A DNA stretch of 64,000 nt from CAVOHU01 sp963843385 (GTDB lineage Bacteria; Acidobacteriota; Vicinamibacteria; Vicinamibacterales; JAKQTR01), in assembly GCA_963843385.1 (NCBI GenBank), contig CAWJJY010000005.1, forward strand, positions 868,001 to 932,000, given 5' to 3'. Below the pieces are notes generated by a model. The model saw only the letters and a list, made by a program, of their open reading frames with translations, was not told the origin of the DNA and ran no database searches. Below, piece by piece: positions 7,758 to 16,872 of the stretch (its first letter is position 1; each line of letters starts with the position of its first letter). Position numbers and translations under genes: made by a program.

Positions 7758-9398
7758 CTACCGGGGCCAGGCCCCGCCCCAACCTGCTGATAGCGTGGTA
7801 CCTCCGCCGCGAAGGCCGTGCGCCAGGTCGATCCGAATGGCGCCGTCGCGGCCTGGCGTATGCACGCGCAGGCCAACCCCGGCGTCGACAAAGAGCGGCG
7901 ACGTGTTGAGACCGTCCAGTCGATGCCACGCCTTCGCGGCATCGACGAACCCGGCGATCGAGAGGCCGCCGGTGGGCGTGCGTACCACTGGCCGCACGTA
8001 TTCAACCGAGCCATGCACCAGTCCGCGGCCAAAGGCCGGGCCGATCAACACGCCGCCCTTGTGCAGCGGGTGCGCGCGAAGCAGGGCGCTGCGCCCGTGG
8101 CCGCTGCCGGCGCCCAGCCAGAGCGCGAGCGGCGCTGCACGGCTGGCGATCGCGATCTCGGATACCGCAGACCAGGATGGAACCGTGGCATCGGCTGTCG
8201 AACGCCACGCCGCAAGCAGCCCGCCCGTACCGAACTGATCGCCGCCTGCAAACGGCCCCCACCACCCGGCGGACGCCGCCAGGGCGAGCCGGTCGCCGGC
8301 CAGACGCGCGTCGAGCGTGCTTTCCACCGCGAGATAGTCGCGTGGCCCGACGCGCGTCTGATCGAGATCGCCGTCATCTCTCAGGCGGTCGAGGGCGGCG
8401 CCGGTCTGCCACCGCAGCCAGCTGGTCGCCCAATCGGCGACGTGCAATCCGGCGCGGACACGCTCTTCGCGCATCAGCGTCGCGTCACGCGACGAAGGCG
8501 TCGCATCGTACGACTGCCGCTCCCAGGACGCGTCGAGCAGGACGACGCCGGGAAACCAGTGAGGGGACGGAAGCGCCAGACCCACAGCCACGCGAGGCCG
8601 CCCGGCTGCCCATCGCCACGACGCAGTCTCCAGCTCGCCGGCCCCCATCGGTCCAGCCACCGTGACTCGCAGCTCGCTGTTCAAGAGTGCGCGTGCAGCA
8701 ATGGTCCCGATCGCCAGCCATCCGCGTTGCACGACCTTGCGCTCGTCGATGAAGACGTCGAGCCTGGCGAGCCCGCCATCGATGGGTTCGTACCTCATTC
8801 GCGCATTCGAGGCGATCGGCAGGTCGTGCAGCCTGCGCAGCGCCCGCCCGAACGCTCCAGGCGTCAGTTCCTGTCCGGGCTGCAGTCCCGCGGCTCGTAC
8901 GACGACCGCTTCCTTCGTCCGATCGGCACCGTGGATGCCTGTCGTGTCGAGGCGCGGCTCGCCCATGTGGTTCCAGGCGTCGAGCGCCCCCATCAAGTCG
9001 CCCATCAGGTAGCGGGTCGTCGCGAGGAGCCGCCACGCGTACGCGTCATCCGCCGCAACTCGGACCGCGGAGAGCGGTGGATTCTGCGCCTCGGACCAGC
9101 GCGACTGTGAGAATCGCAACGCTACCAGCGCCCTCCACGAGGCCGGATCATTCAGACAGAAACTCGTGGCCGCGAGCAGACCTCGTTCAGATCCTTCCCG
9201 GTCACCAACAAGACCCTGGTCCACGCCTGGCTCCACCGACGGACGACAAGGCGCCTGAGACACGAGCGGCACATCGAGCAGGGCGCGGCCTCCCGACTGC
9301 GGTGGCGCGACGGCAGCCACTCCCCGCTCGGCTACGAGCAGCAGTGCACCCGCGAGGAGAACGGTGACGGCGCGTTCGAGTGATGACGGATTCCGCAT
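7758..9398 (-). CDS. Omp85/surface-antigen-like outer membrane barrel protein
   Basis: From the ATG at 9398 the protein has 546 residues with a signal peptide (MRNPSSLERAVTVLLAGALL). The N-terminal third contains a TPR-like helical stretch (SWRALVALRFSQSRWSEAQ; DAYAWRLLATTRYLMGDLM) and a POTRA-like piece around LDVFIDERKVVQRGW. The C-terminal half is beta-strand rich and ends with the surface-antigen (D15) type strands GLSIAGFVDAAKAWHRL, VDAGVGLRV and IRIDLAHGLRGG. This fits an Omp85 relative of the BamA/TamA/patatin-barrel group, although the POTRA region is short and mixed with TPRs. A Crp-like palindrome lies 80 bp upstream. Role in outer-membrane protein or lipid insertion is inference. 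Confidence 0.65.
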   Translation of the reverse strand: MRNPSSLERAVTVLLAGALLLVAERGVAAVAPPQSGGRALLDVPLVSQAPCRPSVEPGVDQGLVGDREGSERGLLAATSFCLNDPASWRALVALRFSQSRWSEAQNPPLSAVRVAADDAYAWRLLATTRYLMGDLMGALDAWNHMGEPRLDTTGIHGADRTKEAVVVRAAGLQPGQELTPGAFGRALRRLHDLPIASNARMRYEPIDGGLARLDVFIDERKVVQRGWLAIGTIAARALLNSELRVTVAGPMGAGELETASWRWAAGRPRVAVGLALPSPHWFPGVVLLDASWERQSYDATPSSRDATLMREERVRAGLHVADWATSWLRWQTGAALDRLRDDGDLDQTRVGPRDYLAVESTLDARLAGDRLALAASAGWWGPFAGGDQFGTGGLLAAWRSTADATVPSWSAVSEIAIASRAAPLALWLGAGSGHGRSALLRAHPLHKGGVLIGPAFGRGLVHGSVEYVRPVVRTPTGGLSIAGFVDAAKAWHRLDGLNTSPLFVDAGVGLRVHTPGRDGAIRIDLAHGLRGGGTTLSAGWGGAWPR

Positions 9399-9477
9399 GA
9401 TGCGCAGCGGCTCTCCCTGTCTTCCGAGTGGCACGACACGTCCTTGGTCATGGTAGGTCGCGACTGGCTGGAACACG

Positions 9478-9493
9478 TGTTCACTCTGGGACA
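9478..9493. promoter_or_regulatory. Crp-like palindrome 4: TGTTCA-CTCT-GGGACA
   Basis: This copy matches the shared 16-bp pattern and lies 80 bp upstream of the Omp85-like gene start at 9398. Confidence 0.6.
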
Positions 9494-9595
9494 CACGAGA
9501 TCTGGCATCGGAGAAGGAGGACCGGCTCTTGAGAAACCGCGCGATGGGAGCGTTTACTGCCGCCTCGGCGACATGCGGTCGACCACTGAAAGACC

Positions 9596-9628
9596 GACCC
9601 GGCCGGGAGGAAGTGTCCGGGCCGGGTC
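9596..9628 (-). terminator. Stem-loop downstream of the 9681-10115 gene
   Basis: GACCCGGCC (9596-9604) pairs perfectly with GGCCGGGTC (9620-9628) around a 15-nt loop. It lies just after the stop of the minus-strand gene; on that strand it is followed by GGTCTTTC, so it is a modest terminator. Confidence 0.55.
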
Positions 9629-9680
9629 TCAGTTGCAGGTTCGGTTCGCCGTGCTGCTGGCGAGTGATGCCTCGTCGAGG

Positions 9681-10115
9681 TCAGGGAGCAGAAGGCGGTC
9701 GTGCAATTCCCGGTGTGGGCGTCAGGCGAAACACCTCCGCGTACAGATCAGCGAGCTTGGTCTTGACCCCCGCGTCGGCTTTCGCCAGGTCTGAGGTGAT
9801 TTCATCTCGGCGACCGAGGACTGCCTGTAACGGCTGCGTCATGGATTGGTCGGGAGGATCCGCGATGGCCGATCGGACGCCGTCGAAGAATGGGGTCGCC
9901 AACTGGGCGGCGAGCCCGTAGTTGTCTCGATTCACCTCGTAGCTCATCATGCCGAGCTGGACCTGGAGCGTGGCCAACGCCAGCTGGTGCGTGAGCCGAT
10001 CCTGTTCGGCCCTCGCCGCGCGGGCACTCAGAGAGGCCGGCACGTACCCGACCAGGAACGCGCCCAACAGGACGACAGCGCCAATCCCGAGTTTCATCGG
10101 TTTCGAGATGGCCAC
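9681..10115 (-). CDS. Membrane-anchored helical protein (144 aa), unknown
   Basis: An N-terminal TM helix (about residues 10-27, IGAVVLLGAFLVGYVPA) is followed by a long predicted helix beginning ARAARAEQDRLTHQLALATLQVQLGMMSYEVNRDNYGLA and ending in a proline-rich tail. No named family is recognised. The layout (TM, charged helical region, about 140 aa) is the same as the protein at 21306-21731: compare RAARAEQDRLTHQLALATLQ with KRELDRALLAARAQNDLLEA. The two are probably distant paralogues. It follows three small membrane protein genes on the same strand but is separated from them by 131 bp. Confidence 0.7.
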   Translation of the reverse strand: MAISKPMKLGIGAVVLLGAFLVGYVPASLSARAARAEQDRLTHQLALATLQVQLGMMSYEVNRDNYGLAAQLATPFFDGVRSAIADPPDQSMTQPLQAVLGRRDEITSDLAKADAGVKTKLADLYAEVFRLTPTPGIARPPSAP

Positions 10116-10246
10116 GACTCCCTCCTTGACTCACGAAAGTCGCCCGGCGTCAGCCGGCCGGCCAGTCAACTCTGAAGCACCCGCTCCCTGCGCCATGTCG
10201 TCCGCGCAGGGCCGAGCCGAAGACGTCCTCACACCCGGCCGATGCG

Positions 10247-10453
10247 TTACTTCTTGGAAGTGGCGAGCAGTCCGCCGCCCACGACCGCAAGAACCACTCC
10301 CGCCCATAACGGCACGTTCACTTGTTGCTTCTCGCTGACCGAGATCTCCAGGGGCCCGAGCTTTGCGTTGTGGGTCTCTTTGGTGTAGCTGAACCCGCCG
10401 TACACGATCGCCAGGATCCCGACGGCCAGGACGACGATTCCGATCATCCGCAT
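10247..10453 (-). CDS. Two-TM small membrane protein (68 aa)
   Basis: Hydrophobic segments cover residues 1-22 (IGIVVLAVGILAIVYGG) and about 48-65 (PLWAGVVLAVVGGGLLA). Between them is a conserved-looking loop, KETHNAKLGPLEISVSEKQ, with VNVPLW before the second helix. Proteins of this plan are widespread in stress-gene neighbourhoods of environmental bacteria but have no known role. It is the last of three adjacent small membrane-protein genes on the minus strand (11005 to 10247; gaps of 39 and 30 bp), which suggests one transcript. Confidence 0.7.
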   Translation of the reverse strand: MRMIGIVVLAVGILAIVYGGFSYTKETHNAKLGPLEISVSEKQQVNVPLWAGVVLAVVGGGLLATSKK

Positions 10454-10483
10454 GTCTGCCTCCTCACCACGAACCGCGGCGGC

Positions 10484-10684
10484 TCAGTGCTTCTCGTCCA
10501 CCTCGAGCGTGTTGGTCTTCCCCATCGAGACCGACAGCATGATCCCAATCCCGAACGCGATCACGACGCCAATCACCGTCCACCCCATGCCCACGCGCTC
10601 GAGCACGCCCAGCTTCCACAGCGAAGCGATGAGTCCGACCACCAAGACGACATACCCCAGCAAGTACAGCTGCATCGACTTCAT
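10484..10684 (-). CDS. Two-TM small membrane protein (66 aa)
   Basis: The start at 10684 was chosen because GGAGG lies 5 nt upstream. Two hydrophobic helices (LYLLGYVVLVVGLIASLW and MGWTVIGVVIAFGIGIML) are joined by a short KLGVLERVG loop and followed by a charged tail, KTNTLEVDEKH. No family name can be assigned. It lies between the GlsB/YeaQ-like gene and the 68-aa protein on the same strand. Confidence 0.6.
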   Translation of the reverse strand: MKSMQLYLLGYVVLVVGLIASLWKLGVLERVGMGWTVIGVVIAFGIGIMLSVSMGKTNTLEVDEKH

Positions 10685-10723
10685 GAGATCCTCCATGGTC
10701 CGCTCTCGAGCGGTGACCACGAC

Positions 10724-11005
10724 TTACCGTCGGTAGAACAGATGCATCAGAGCCACGAACAGTGCGGCGCCGATGATCGACCACAGCACCGGGAACGGGT
10801 GCCCGCTGATCTGGACCACGAGCGGTTCCGACAGGCGGAGCTGGGCCGCGACCCACGGCCCGATGAGGGCGCCGATGAACCCGAGCACGGTCGACACGAT
10901 GAGCCCGCCGCGGGCCCCGCCAGCCACCGCCCGGCCGATGGCGCCGCAGACGGCCGCAATAACGACGAGGAGGATGAGCCCCGGCAACGTGTAGGTCATA
11001 GTCAT
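10724..11005 (-). CDS. GlsB/YeaQ/YmgE family stress-response membrane protein
   Basis: This 93-aa protein has three hydrophobic segments. The first (LPGLILLVVIAAVCGAIGRA) and second (GGLIVSTVLGFIGALIGPWV) carry the glycine pattern of the GlsB/YeaQ/YmgE ('transglycosylase-associated') family, and a third follows near the C-terminus (PVLWSIIGAALFVALMHLF). These inner-membrane proteins are induced in general stress or stationary phase in other bacteria; the mechanism is unknown. GAAAGGA lies about 10 nt before the ATG at 11005. It is the first gene of a three-gene small-membrane-protein string and is separated from the gene upstream by a stem-loop. Confidence 0.8.
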   Translation of the reverse strand: MTMTYTLPGLILLVVIAAVCGAIGRAVAGGARGGLIVSTVLGFIGALIGPWVAAQLRLSEPLVVQISGHPFPVLWSIIGAALFVALMHLFYRR

Positions 11006-11037
11006 GGCACGTGGTCCTTTCGCGAATGTCCGAACGC

Positions 11038-11071
11038 GGGAGCCGGCAGCCCTCTTGGACCGCCGGCTCCC
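11038..11071. terminator. Stem-loop GGGAGCCGGC / GCCGGCTCCC
   Basis: A perfect 10-bp stem with a 14-nt loop lies between the stop of the barrel protein (11092) and the start of the small-protein string (11005). There is no T tract, so it may slow or end transcription only partly. Confidence 0.5.
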
Positions 11072-11091
11072 GTCATCACCGATTCGGCGAG

Positions 11092-12744
11092 CTAGAGCCG
11101 AAAGTGCACCCGCACGCCGCCCCACAACAGGTAGTTGTTGCCGGGGTCGCCGAGGTGGTCGAAGAACAGCCGGCCCTCTCCGATGAGGAACACCGGGATC
11201 CTCGCGCTCCTCGAGAGCGGGACGCCGAAATGCAGGAGCCACGCGAGCGTCCGCGTGTCACCGTGCGACAGATCCCAGAAGGAGAGTCCGGTGCCGACGA
11301 AGAAATCGCCGGCCAGGTACTTGTTCACTTCGGCATCGACGAAGAGCTCCGATTCCTTCACCTTCTTGTCGTCGCTCACCAGGCTGATTCCGACGCCGAC
11401 GGCGCCGGCCAGCTCCCAGTCGTTCCGCAGCCGCTTCGCGACGCCGAACTTCACGCCGAGCAGTGGCGAGCACTGGGCGAACTCCAGGTCGGTGCCCTCA
11501 ATCGGGCGGACACGACGATCCTTGCCGCCGAGGACGTCGAAGAAGACCCCGACGCCGCCTGCCGGTCTCACAATCGCGACGCTCGCCTCGCATGTGGCTG
11601 TGCCTTCGTAGCGGTAGTCGCCCACCTCGACGGCCCGCGGCGTGCTTACCGTGGCCGTTGCGCGGTAGGTGCCAGGCCTGCGCACCGTGAACTTCCCGTT
11701 GAGGCTGCTGTCGAGCGTCAGCTGCTGGCCAGCCCCTGCGACGGTTTCGTCACGCAGTTCCACCGCGACCGTGGGAGCGACACCGCTCGCGCCGGTCGTG
11801 CTCCGTGTCGCATCGACGTTGATCTCGTAGGCGCCCTTCACCGGAACGAAGGACAGCGCGACGTTGCACGTCGGCCCGACGACCTGCAGTTGCCTGGCTA
11901 CCTGCCGCACCTGCGGGCACGTCTCCACGGGGATGTTCCGCCGCGAGAGCGGATAGGACCTGCCCCTGGCGTCGGTCGCCTCGAACGTGTAGTCGCCGGG
12001 CTTGTTGGAGGTGATCGTCCATGCGGGAGCGGTCAGCTCACCCGCCGGCTGGCCGTTGATGGTCACGCTCACCCGTTGCACGCGCGCGAGATCCCTGCTG
12101 GCCGCCTTGATCGTGGCACGCAGCTCGCCTGTCTTCGGATCGCACATCCGGTCGAGTGATACGTCGACCGGCTCACCCTCGATCTCCTTGACCGACATGA
12201 GCGACAGGTTGGAGCACGCCATCGGCAGGACGAAGGTGTAAATCTTGTAGTCGTTCGTGACGCGGAAAAGAAGCGCCTTGAACGGCTTCGCCCCTGCCCA
12301 TCTGACTCGCTCGAGCCGGCCAGGCGTGCGGATTCCCTTGTTGGCGTTGGGCCGGTAGGCCATCCACAGCAGGGTCGATCCCGGCTGGAAATCGCACGCC
12401 ACGATGGTGCCGTCAGCCGGCGTCGCCTCCTCGCAGAAGCCGCCCGTCACCGCAGAACCGGCCCCGGCGAGTGCCGCCAGCACGGCGTCAGCGGTTTCCG
12501 GAATGCCGCTCTCGCGCAGCACCGTCCGGATGTCCTCCGCCATGCCCTTTCTCGCGACCAGCTGTTTCAGACTGGCGGGGCTCCTCAATGGTGGTGCGTA
12601 GAACGCCGTCGGCCCGCCGAGCCGGCGGGCATTGTGCATGGCAGTCGCATCACTGCCCTGCCCGGCCGCTCCTGCTGCCAGCGCCAGCCCCAGCCCCAAC
12701 GCCAGCCCCAGTACGGCGACGTGTCTCTTTCGTGTTCCCATCAT
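11092..12744 (-). CDS. Outer-membrane barrel protein with Ig-like domains, unknown
   Basis: Start ATG at 12744 (next codon also ATG); GAGGGAG lies about 6-11 nt upstream. It encodes 550 residues with a signal peptide (LGLALGLGLALAAGAAGQG). The middle part (about 200-390) has beta-rich, Ig-like features (VSVTINGQPAGELTAPAWTI; PGDYTFEATDARGRSYPL; RRPGTYRATATVSTP). The last 170 residues alternate like a small outer-membrane barrel and end in an aromatic/Leu strand (WGGVRVHFRL). I do not recognise a named family. Two Crp-like palindromes lie 83-135 bp upstream, shared with the divergent penicillin-binding protein. A cell-surface or periplasm-spanning structural role is inferred. Confidence 0.65.
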   Translation of the reverse strand: MMGTRKRHVAVLGLALGLGLALAAGAAGQGSDATAMHNARRLGGPTAFYAPPLRSPASLKQLVARKGMAEDIRTVLRESGIPETADAVLAALAGAGSAVTGGFCEEATPADGTIVACDFQPGSTLLWMAYRPNANKGIRTPGRLERVRWAGAKPFKALLFRVTNDYKIYTFVLPMACSNLSLMSVKEIEGEPVDVSLDRMCDPKTGELRATIKAASRDLARVQRVSVTINGQPAGELTAPAWTITSNKPGDYTFEATDARGRSYPLSRRNIPVETCPQVRQVARQLQVVGPTCNVALSFVPVKGAYEINVDATRSTTGASGVAPTVAVELRDETVAGAGQQLTLDSSLNGKFTVRRPGTYRATATVSTPRAVEVGDYRYEGTATCEASVAIVRPAGGVGVFFDVLGGKDRRVRPIEGTDLEFAQCSPLLGVKFGVAKRLRNDWELAGAVGVGISLVSDDKKVKESELFVDAEVNKYLAGDFFVGTGLSFWDLSHGDTRTLAWLLHFGVPLSRSARIPVFLIGEGRLFFDHLGDPGNNYLLWGGVRVHFRL

Positions 12745-12826
12745 TAGAGCTCCCTCTGTTAGCGACGACATCTACTCGAAGGCCTTGCGAACTGGACCAC
12801 CTTACCAAGCCGCCACCACAGGCGTC

Positions 12827-12842
12827 TGTTCAAGAACGCACA
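12827..12842. promoter_or_regulatory. Crp-like palindrome 5: TGTTCA-AGAA-CGCACA
   Basis: This copy lies between the divergent barrel protein (start 12744) and PBP1 gene (start 13099). Its centre is 37 bp from the next copy. Confidence 0.65.
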
Positions 12843-12863
12843 GTCGAATCGGCATTTTGGTGG

Positions 12864-12879
12864 TGTTCAGGAGTGAACA
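12864..12879. promoter_or_regulatory. Crp-like palindrome 6: TGTTCA-GGAG-TGAACA (perfect)
   Basis: This is the only copy with a perfect 6-bp inverted repeat on both arms, so it gives the best estimate of the full operator half-site (TGTTCA). The rest of the gap 12745-13098 holds no gene. Confidence 0.7.
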
Positions 12880-13098
12880 GACCTCCGTCGTCGTCTCGGG
12901 CATGCTTGGGTGGGCAGGAACTGGACCGACCCAGCACCTGCCGTCAGGGTGGCTATGACCGCATTGAATCGGGCTGACGACGACTCTAGCCGGAACGGCT
13001 GCTCGGAGGCAGGCCTGGGCCACAGCGACGCACCGAATCTTCCGCAGCCGACAACCGGCGAGGAGCGCCCGAATCAATCCGACGCGGGTCGCGACCGG

Positions 13099-15369
13099 AT
13101 GCGGGCTCTCTTTGCGCGACTGCGCGTTGCCCGGCGCCTGGCCGCACGGCTGACCGCCACGCGGCGGCGCCGTATCGTGCTTCTCACCGCCGTCCTCCTT
13201 CCCGTCGCGCTTCTTCTGTCCACCTCGGCGTGGCTGGTGTACCACGTGTACTTCGACCGCTCCGGCCTGCCCGACCTGACGGCGTTCATCCGGTTCGAGC
13301 CCCCCAGGACCGGTGTCGTCCGAGACGCTCGCGGCAAGGTGCTGATCGAGCTGGCGCGCGAGTACCGGCGCGTGGTGACCTACGACGAGGTGCCGCCCAT
13401 TCTGCGCCAGGCGATCCTGGCCGCCGAGGACCGGCGCTTCTTCTCCCATTCCGGCGTGGACTACACGGCGCTGCCGCGGGTGGTCAAGAAGACGACGGTG
13501 CGTTCTCTCTCGGAATGGTGGAAGGGCGGCAACGGGTTGCGGCTGCTGCTGCCTCAGGGAGGTTCGACGCTGACCCAGCAGCTGGTCCGCGGCTACTTCC
13601 TGCAGCAGCTCACGAGCCGCACCGACGGGGATGCGCTCTTCCACGCTGGTCTGGCCCCTCCCCGGCTCTTGTCTCTGGTGCTGGGAGCCTCCGCGGTGAA
13701 CAAGCTCCTTCGAAAGATGGAGGAGGTGCGCCTGACGCTCTGGCTCGAACAGGAGATGCGCAGGAGATTTGGATCGCAAGAGCGGGCCAAGCGCGAGATC
13801 TTCGCGCGCTACGCGAGCTTCATCTACCTGGGGAACGGCCGGTACGGCTTCGCCGCCGCATCCGAGTACTACTTTGGCAAGACCCTCGCGAGCTATACGC
13901 CTGACGATGCGGCCAACGCCGCGCTGCTGGCTGCCATTGGCAAGTCGCCCCGCGACTACGCCCCCGTGCCCGGCAACAAGAGGCCGCTGGACCGACGCAA
14001 TCAGATCCTCGCGCTGATGGCGCGCAACGGGTACATTCCCGAGAGCCTCGCGAAGCACTGCCAGGGCGAACCGATCCGTGTCGCGCCCCTCAGCCCGATT
14101 CAGACCGACGCCCCGGCGGCGATCGAGCACGTGCTCGACGAACTGGCCCGGCGTGGCGGCAGTCGTTTCGGTGTCGAAGATCTGTTCCAGGGGCGGATCG
14201 TGGTCAGATCGACTGTCGACGCACGCGTGCAGGCGATCGTGAACGACGCGCTCGAGCACGGCCTGGCCCTCTACGAAAAGCGGCACCCCAGGGCAAAGGG
14301 GCTGATCCAGGGCTCGGTGGTGGTGCTCGGCAATGCCGACTCGGCGATCCTGGCCGAGGCCGGCGGGCGGCGGACCTACCAGGCTCGCGACAACCGCTAC
14401 TCCGACTACAACCGCGTGACGGGCTCACTGCGCCAGCCGGGCTCCGCGATGAAGCCGCTGGTGTACCTGGCCGCGTTCGAGTCGGGTCTGGATCTCGACA
14501 CCACGGTGCCCGACGAGCCCATCGAGGTGCCGCTCGGAAATGGCGCCGTCAAGTGGATCGCCAATTACGACAACCAGTTCAAGGGCCCGATGCCGGTGCG
14601 CCAGGCCCTGGCCGAGTCGCGCAACGCGGTGGCCGTCTGGATTACGCGGGAGATTGGAGTCGGCACGGTGATTCGGACCGCCCATGAGATGGGCATCCGC
14701 ACCCCGCTGCAGCCGTTCCTGTCCACGGCCCTCGGCGCGTCAGAGGTGCGGTTGCTGGAGCTGGCGGACGCCTACCGCGCCATCGCCTCGGGCGTCCTGG
14801 CAGAACCGTATGTCGTCGACCGCGTGACCGACCTGTCCGGCGACGGGATGTACCAGGCGCCGCGAGACGCTCGGGAGATCGGCTCCTCGGCCTTGCGCTC
14901 GATCCAGGAGGGGCTCCGGGGCGTGGTTCGTCTCCCGGACGGCACCGCCCACAGTCTGAACGCCCGCGACTTCCCGATTCCGGTGATGGGCAAGACCGGG
15001 ACGACGAGCGAATTCCGAGATGCGTTGTTCGTGGGGTCCACCTACGGGAGATCGGGGATCACGGTGGCGGTCCGAATCGGCTTCGACGACAATCGCCCGC
15101 TGGGGGCGAGTGAAACCGGCGGGCTCGCGGCGCTGCCGATCTTCCGCGAGATCATGTTGCGCGTCTACAAGGACCAGCTCGTCGGGCGGGCGCCGAGCTT
15201 CCCACGCGAGATCGAGCAAGGGATCGACGACTACCTCGCCCTTCAGGCGCTTCCGGACGCGAGCGGCGCGGAGCGCCCCGGCCTCGATGCGAGACTCCTG
15301 AGCGCGCCGCACGCCACGGCCGCGATTCAGCCCACTCGCGCCGCCGCGTCGATCATCAGACCGTTCTGA
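13099..15369 (+). CDS. Bifunctional class A penicillin-binding protein (transglycosylase/transpeptidase)
   Basis: From the ATG at 13099 the protein has 756 residues: a basic cytoplasmic tail, one TM helix (about 26-48) and a GT51 glycosyltransferase domain with EDRRFFSHSGVD (E110 catalytic) and GGSTLTQQL (155-162). The transpeptidase domain carries SAMK (S449 nucleophile, K452), SRN (507-509) and KTGTT (632-636). All catalytic motifs are intact, so it should polymerise and cross-link peptidoglycan in the periplasm. An upstream in-frame ATG at 12955 has a weak ribosome site; the 13099 start gives a normal tail length. It is divergent from the barrel-protein gene and shares its two Crp-like sites. 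Confidence 0.88.
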   Translation: MRALFARLRVARRLAARLTATRRRRIVLLTAVLLPVALLLSTSAWLVYHVYFDRSGLPDLTAFIRFEPPRTGVVRDARGKVLIELAREYRRVVTYDEVPPILRQAILAAEDRRFFSHSGVDYTALPRVVKKTTVRSLSEWWKGGNGLRLLLPQGGSTLTQQLVRGYFLQQLTSRTDGDALFHAGLAPPRLLSLVLGASAVNKLLRKMEEVRLTLWLEQEMRRRFGSQERAKREIFARYASFIYLGNGRYGFAAASEYYFGKTLASYTPDDAANAALLAAIGKSPRDYAPVPGNKRPLDRRNQILALMARNGYIPESLAKHCQGEPIRVAPLSPIQTDAPAAIEHVLDELARRGGSRFGVEDLFQGRIVVRSTVDARVQAIVNDALEHGLALYEKRHPRAKGLIQGSVVVLGNADSAILAEAGGRRTYQARDNRYSDYNRVTGSLRQPGSAMKPLVYLAAFESGLDLDTTVPDEPIEVPLGNGAVKWIANYDNQFKGPMPVRQALAESRNAVAVWITREIGVGTVIRTAHEMGIRTPLQPFLSTALGASEVRLLELADAYRAIASGVLAEPYVVDRVTDLSGDGMYQAPRDAREIGSSALRSIQEGLRGVVRLPDGTAHSLNARDFPIPVMGKTGTTSEFRDALFVGSTYGRSGITVAVRIGFDDNRPLGASETGGLAALPIFREIMLRVYKDQLVGRAPSFPREIEQGIDDYLALQALPDASGAERPGLDARLLSAPHATAAIQPTRAAASIIRPF

Positions 15370-15543
15370 TCCGTCACTGTCCACGGGCCACGGTCGCGCC
15401 TCAACGTCACCTGCGATGATGGCGGGGCCGAAACGTCTCAGGCCGTCGGCGTCCGTCTGCCGAGCAAGAAACCCCAGCGTCGCGCATGCCGGCCAGCACG
15501 ACTTTGAGGACACCGTTGCGCGCGGGGCGGGTGCGGAAGGACG

Positions 15544-16737
15544 TCAACGCTGTCCGCCAGGGCTCATTCGCCGATACCTTGGGTCGCCTGACATGATGGT
15601 CATTTCCGTTCCGCGCTGCAGGTCCAGCCGGTCGCGCCCCTCGATGATGACCGTGCCTGCGCCCGCGCTTGCGCCGACCACCGCACCAATGACCGCGCCC
15701 CTGGATCCGCCGGCGACTGCGCCGATGATGGCGCCGAGTGCTGCGCCGATCACGCCACGTTCCATCACCTTCTGGGTCTGGGTGCCGCGATTGTCCACCG
15801 AGCCTTCCCGATCCATCCTGACCGTCTGGCCATCCGGGGTGCGGATCCCCTCGATGGTCCCGTCGAACTGATACGAGCTGCCATTGCGGAGGCTGATGCT
15901 CTGGAGGTTCAGCGTCATCCCCGACCGGCCGGGCACCCGCCGCGACTCGTTCAGCGTCGAGACGAAGCCATGAATCACCGCACCTTCGTACTGCGAAGGA
16001 CTGCGGGCGGTCATCGTGTAGAGGTCTCCCTCACGCAGATCCATGCTGCTCAACGCGTTGTCCAGCGAGGCCACGAACCTGGTGCCGTCAGGCACGAGGA
16101 AGTCGCGTTCCGCCGGGTTCGGGTTGTTGTCTGCCCCCGGTCCGCCGCTGGTATCGATATTCCACCGGGCGTCATCCGACACCCGTCGATAGAAGCTCCG
16201 CACCGTCACCGGTTGCCGGAGGTTCTCATCATCGATGGTCCGCGTCATTTGCAGGCCGTTGCCCGCCGGATCGAAGGTCACCGTGAACGCGCTGCCTCGA
16301 TTGCCGGTGGTCGCAACCACCAGGCGTTCGCCCTCCAGGGTGGCGCGGGTGTTCATCGTCCGCTCATCGGACCACCGCTCCGATCGATCGTTTCCATCCG
16401 CCTCGAAGGTCACGCGCTGTGCGCGAGACGACGCCATCGTCACGAAGTTTCCGTCGCGCTCGATCGCGATCCGCGCCGGTGCTTCCAGCCGGGCCAGGAG
16501 GCGCTGGGAGGTACGCTGCCTCTGGTCTGAGGGAGCGGCCCGGGCAGCCAGTTCGGCCGCTCGTCCGGGATCATCGCCTCGAGTGATCTCGAGTTGATAC
16601 GTGCCTGTCAGCCGGTACTGGACGCGCGTGGGCGGGTTGCTCGTGCCGTATGGCCGTTGCTGACCCGCCACTGCCATCCCGGCTCCTGCGACCGCGACCC
16701 CAACCGCGAACGCGACGACGTATTTCATGCCTGCCAT
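15544..16737 (-). CDS. Secreted glycine-zipper protein (397 aa), unknown
   Basis: A signal peptide (VVAFAVGVAVAGAGMAVAGQQ) is followed by a beta-rich region and a domain with FLVPDGTRFVASLDNALSSM, LREGDLYTMTA, EGAVIHGFVSTL and SGMTLNLQSISL. Near residue 330-370 there is a glycine zipper (GAALGAIIGAVAGGSRGAVI) followed by IEGRDRLDLQRGTEMTI. The last 200 residues parallel the smaller protein at 25651-26454 (TLPQGTKLAARL..., GGLLGGGKGAVIGGVIGAG, IRLARGTLLSL), so the two are related. Glycine zippers often mark outer-membrane lipoproteins or pore-like helices. GAAAGGA lies 5-6 nt before the ATG at 16737. Two Crp-like palindromes lie 84-135 bp upstream. Confidence 0.65.
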   Translation of the reverse strand: MAGMKYVVAFAVGVAVAGAGMAVAGQQRPYGTSNPPTRVQYRLTGTYQLEITRGDDPGRAAELAARAAPSDQRQRTSQRLLARLEAPARIAIERDGNFVTMASSRAQRVTFEADGNDRSERWSDERTMNTRATLEGERLVVATTGNRGSAFTVTFDPAGNGLQMTRTIDDENLRQPVTVRSFYRRVSDDARWNIDTSGGPGADNNPNPAERDFLVPDGTRFVASLDNALSSMDLREGDLYTMTARSPSQYEGAVIHGFVSTLNESRRVPGRSGMTLNLQSISLRNGSSYQFDGTIEGIRTPDGQTVRMDREGSVDNRGTQTQKVMERGVIGAALGAIIGAVAGGSRGAVIGAVVGASAGAGTVIIEGRDRLDLQRGTEMTIMSGDPRYRRMSPGGQR

Positions 16738-16820
16738 TTGAGTCCTTTCAACATCGGCGAAGACACTGGTCCGAAGATCCCGTCAACGTCACGAGCCTAC
16801 CAGTCTGTCGTCCGGGCGTG

Positions 16821-16836
16821 TGTTCAAGACCGCACA
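16821..16836. promoter_or_regulatory. Crp-like palindrome 7: TGTTCA-AGAC-CGCACA
   Basis: This copy lies between the divergent glycine-zipper gene (start 16737) and the small lmo0937-like gene (start 16979). Its centre is 36 bp from palindrome 8. Confidence 0.65.
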
Positions 16837-16856
16837 GGTAGCGGCCCTGACACCCG

Positions 16857-16872
16857 TGTGCTTTACGGCACA
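16857..16872. promoter_or_regulatory. Crp-like palindrome 8: TGTGCT-TTAC-GGCACA
   Basis: This is the second copy of the pair. It ends 106 bp before the lmo0937-like start and could serve the small gene and the zwf-phosphatase genes that follow it. Confidence 0.6.

Noticed and set aside
12802..14286. Minus-strand open frame over the penicillin-binding protein
   Set aside because: The plus strand has complete GT51 and transpeptidase motifs; the antisense frame has none.
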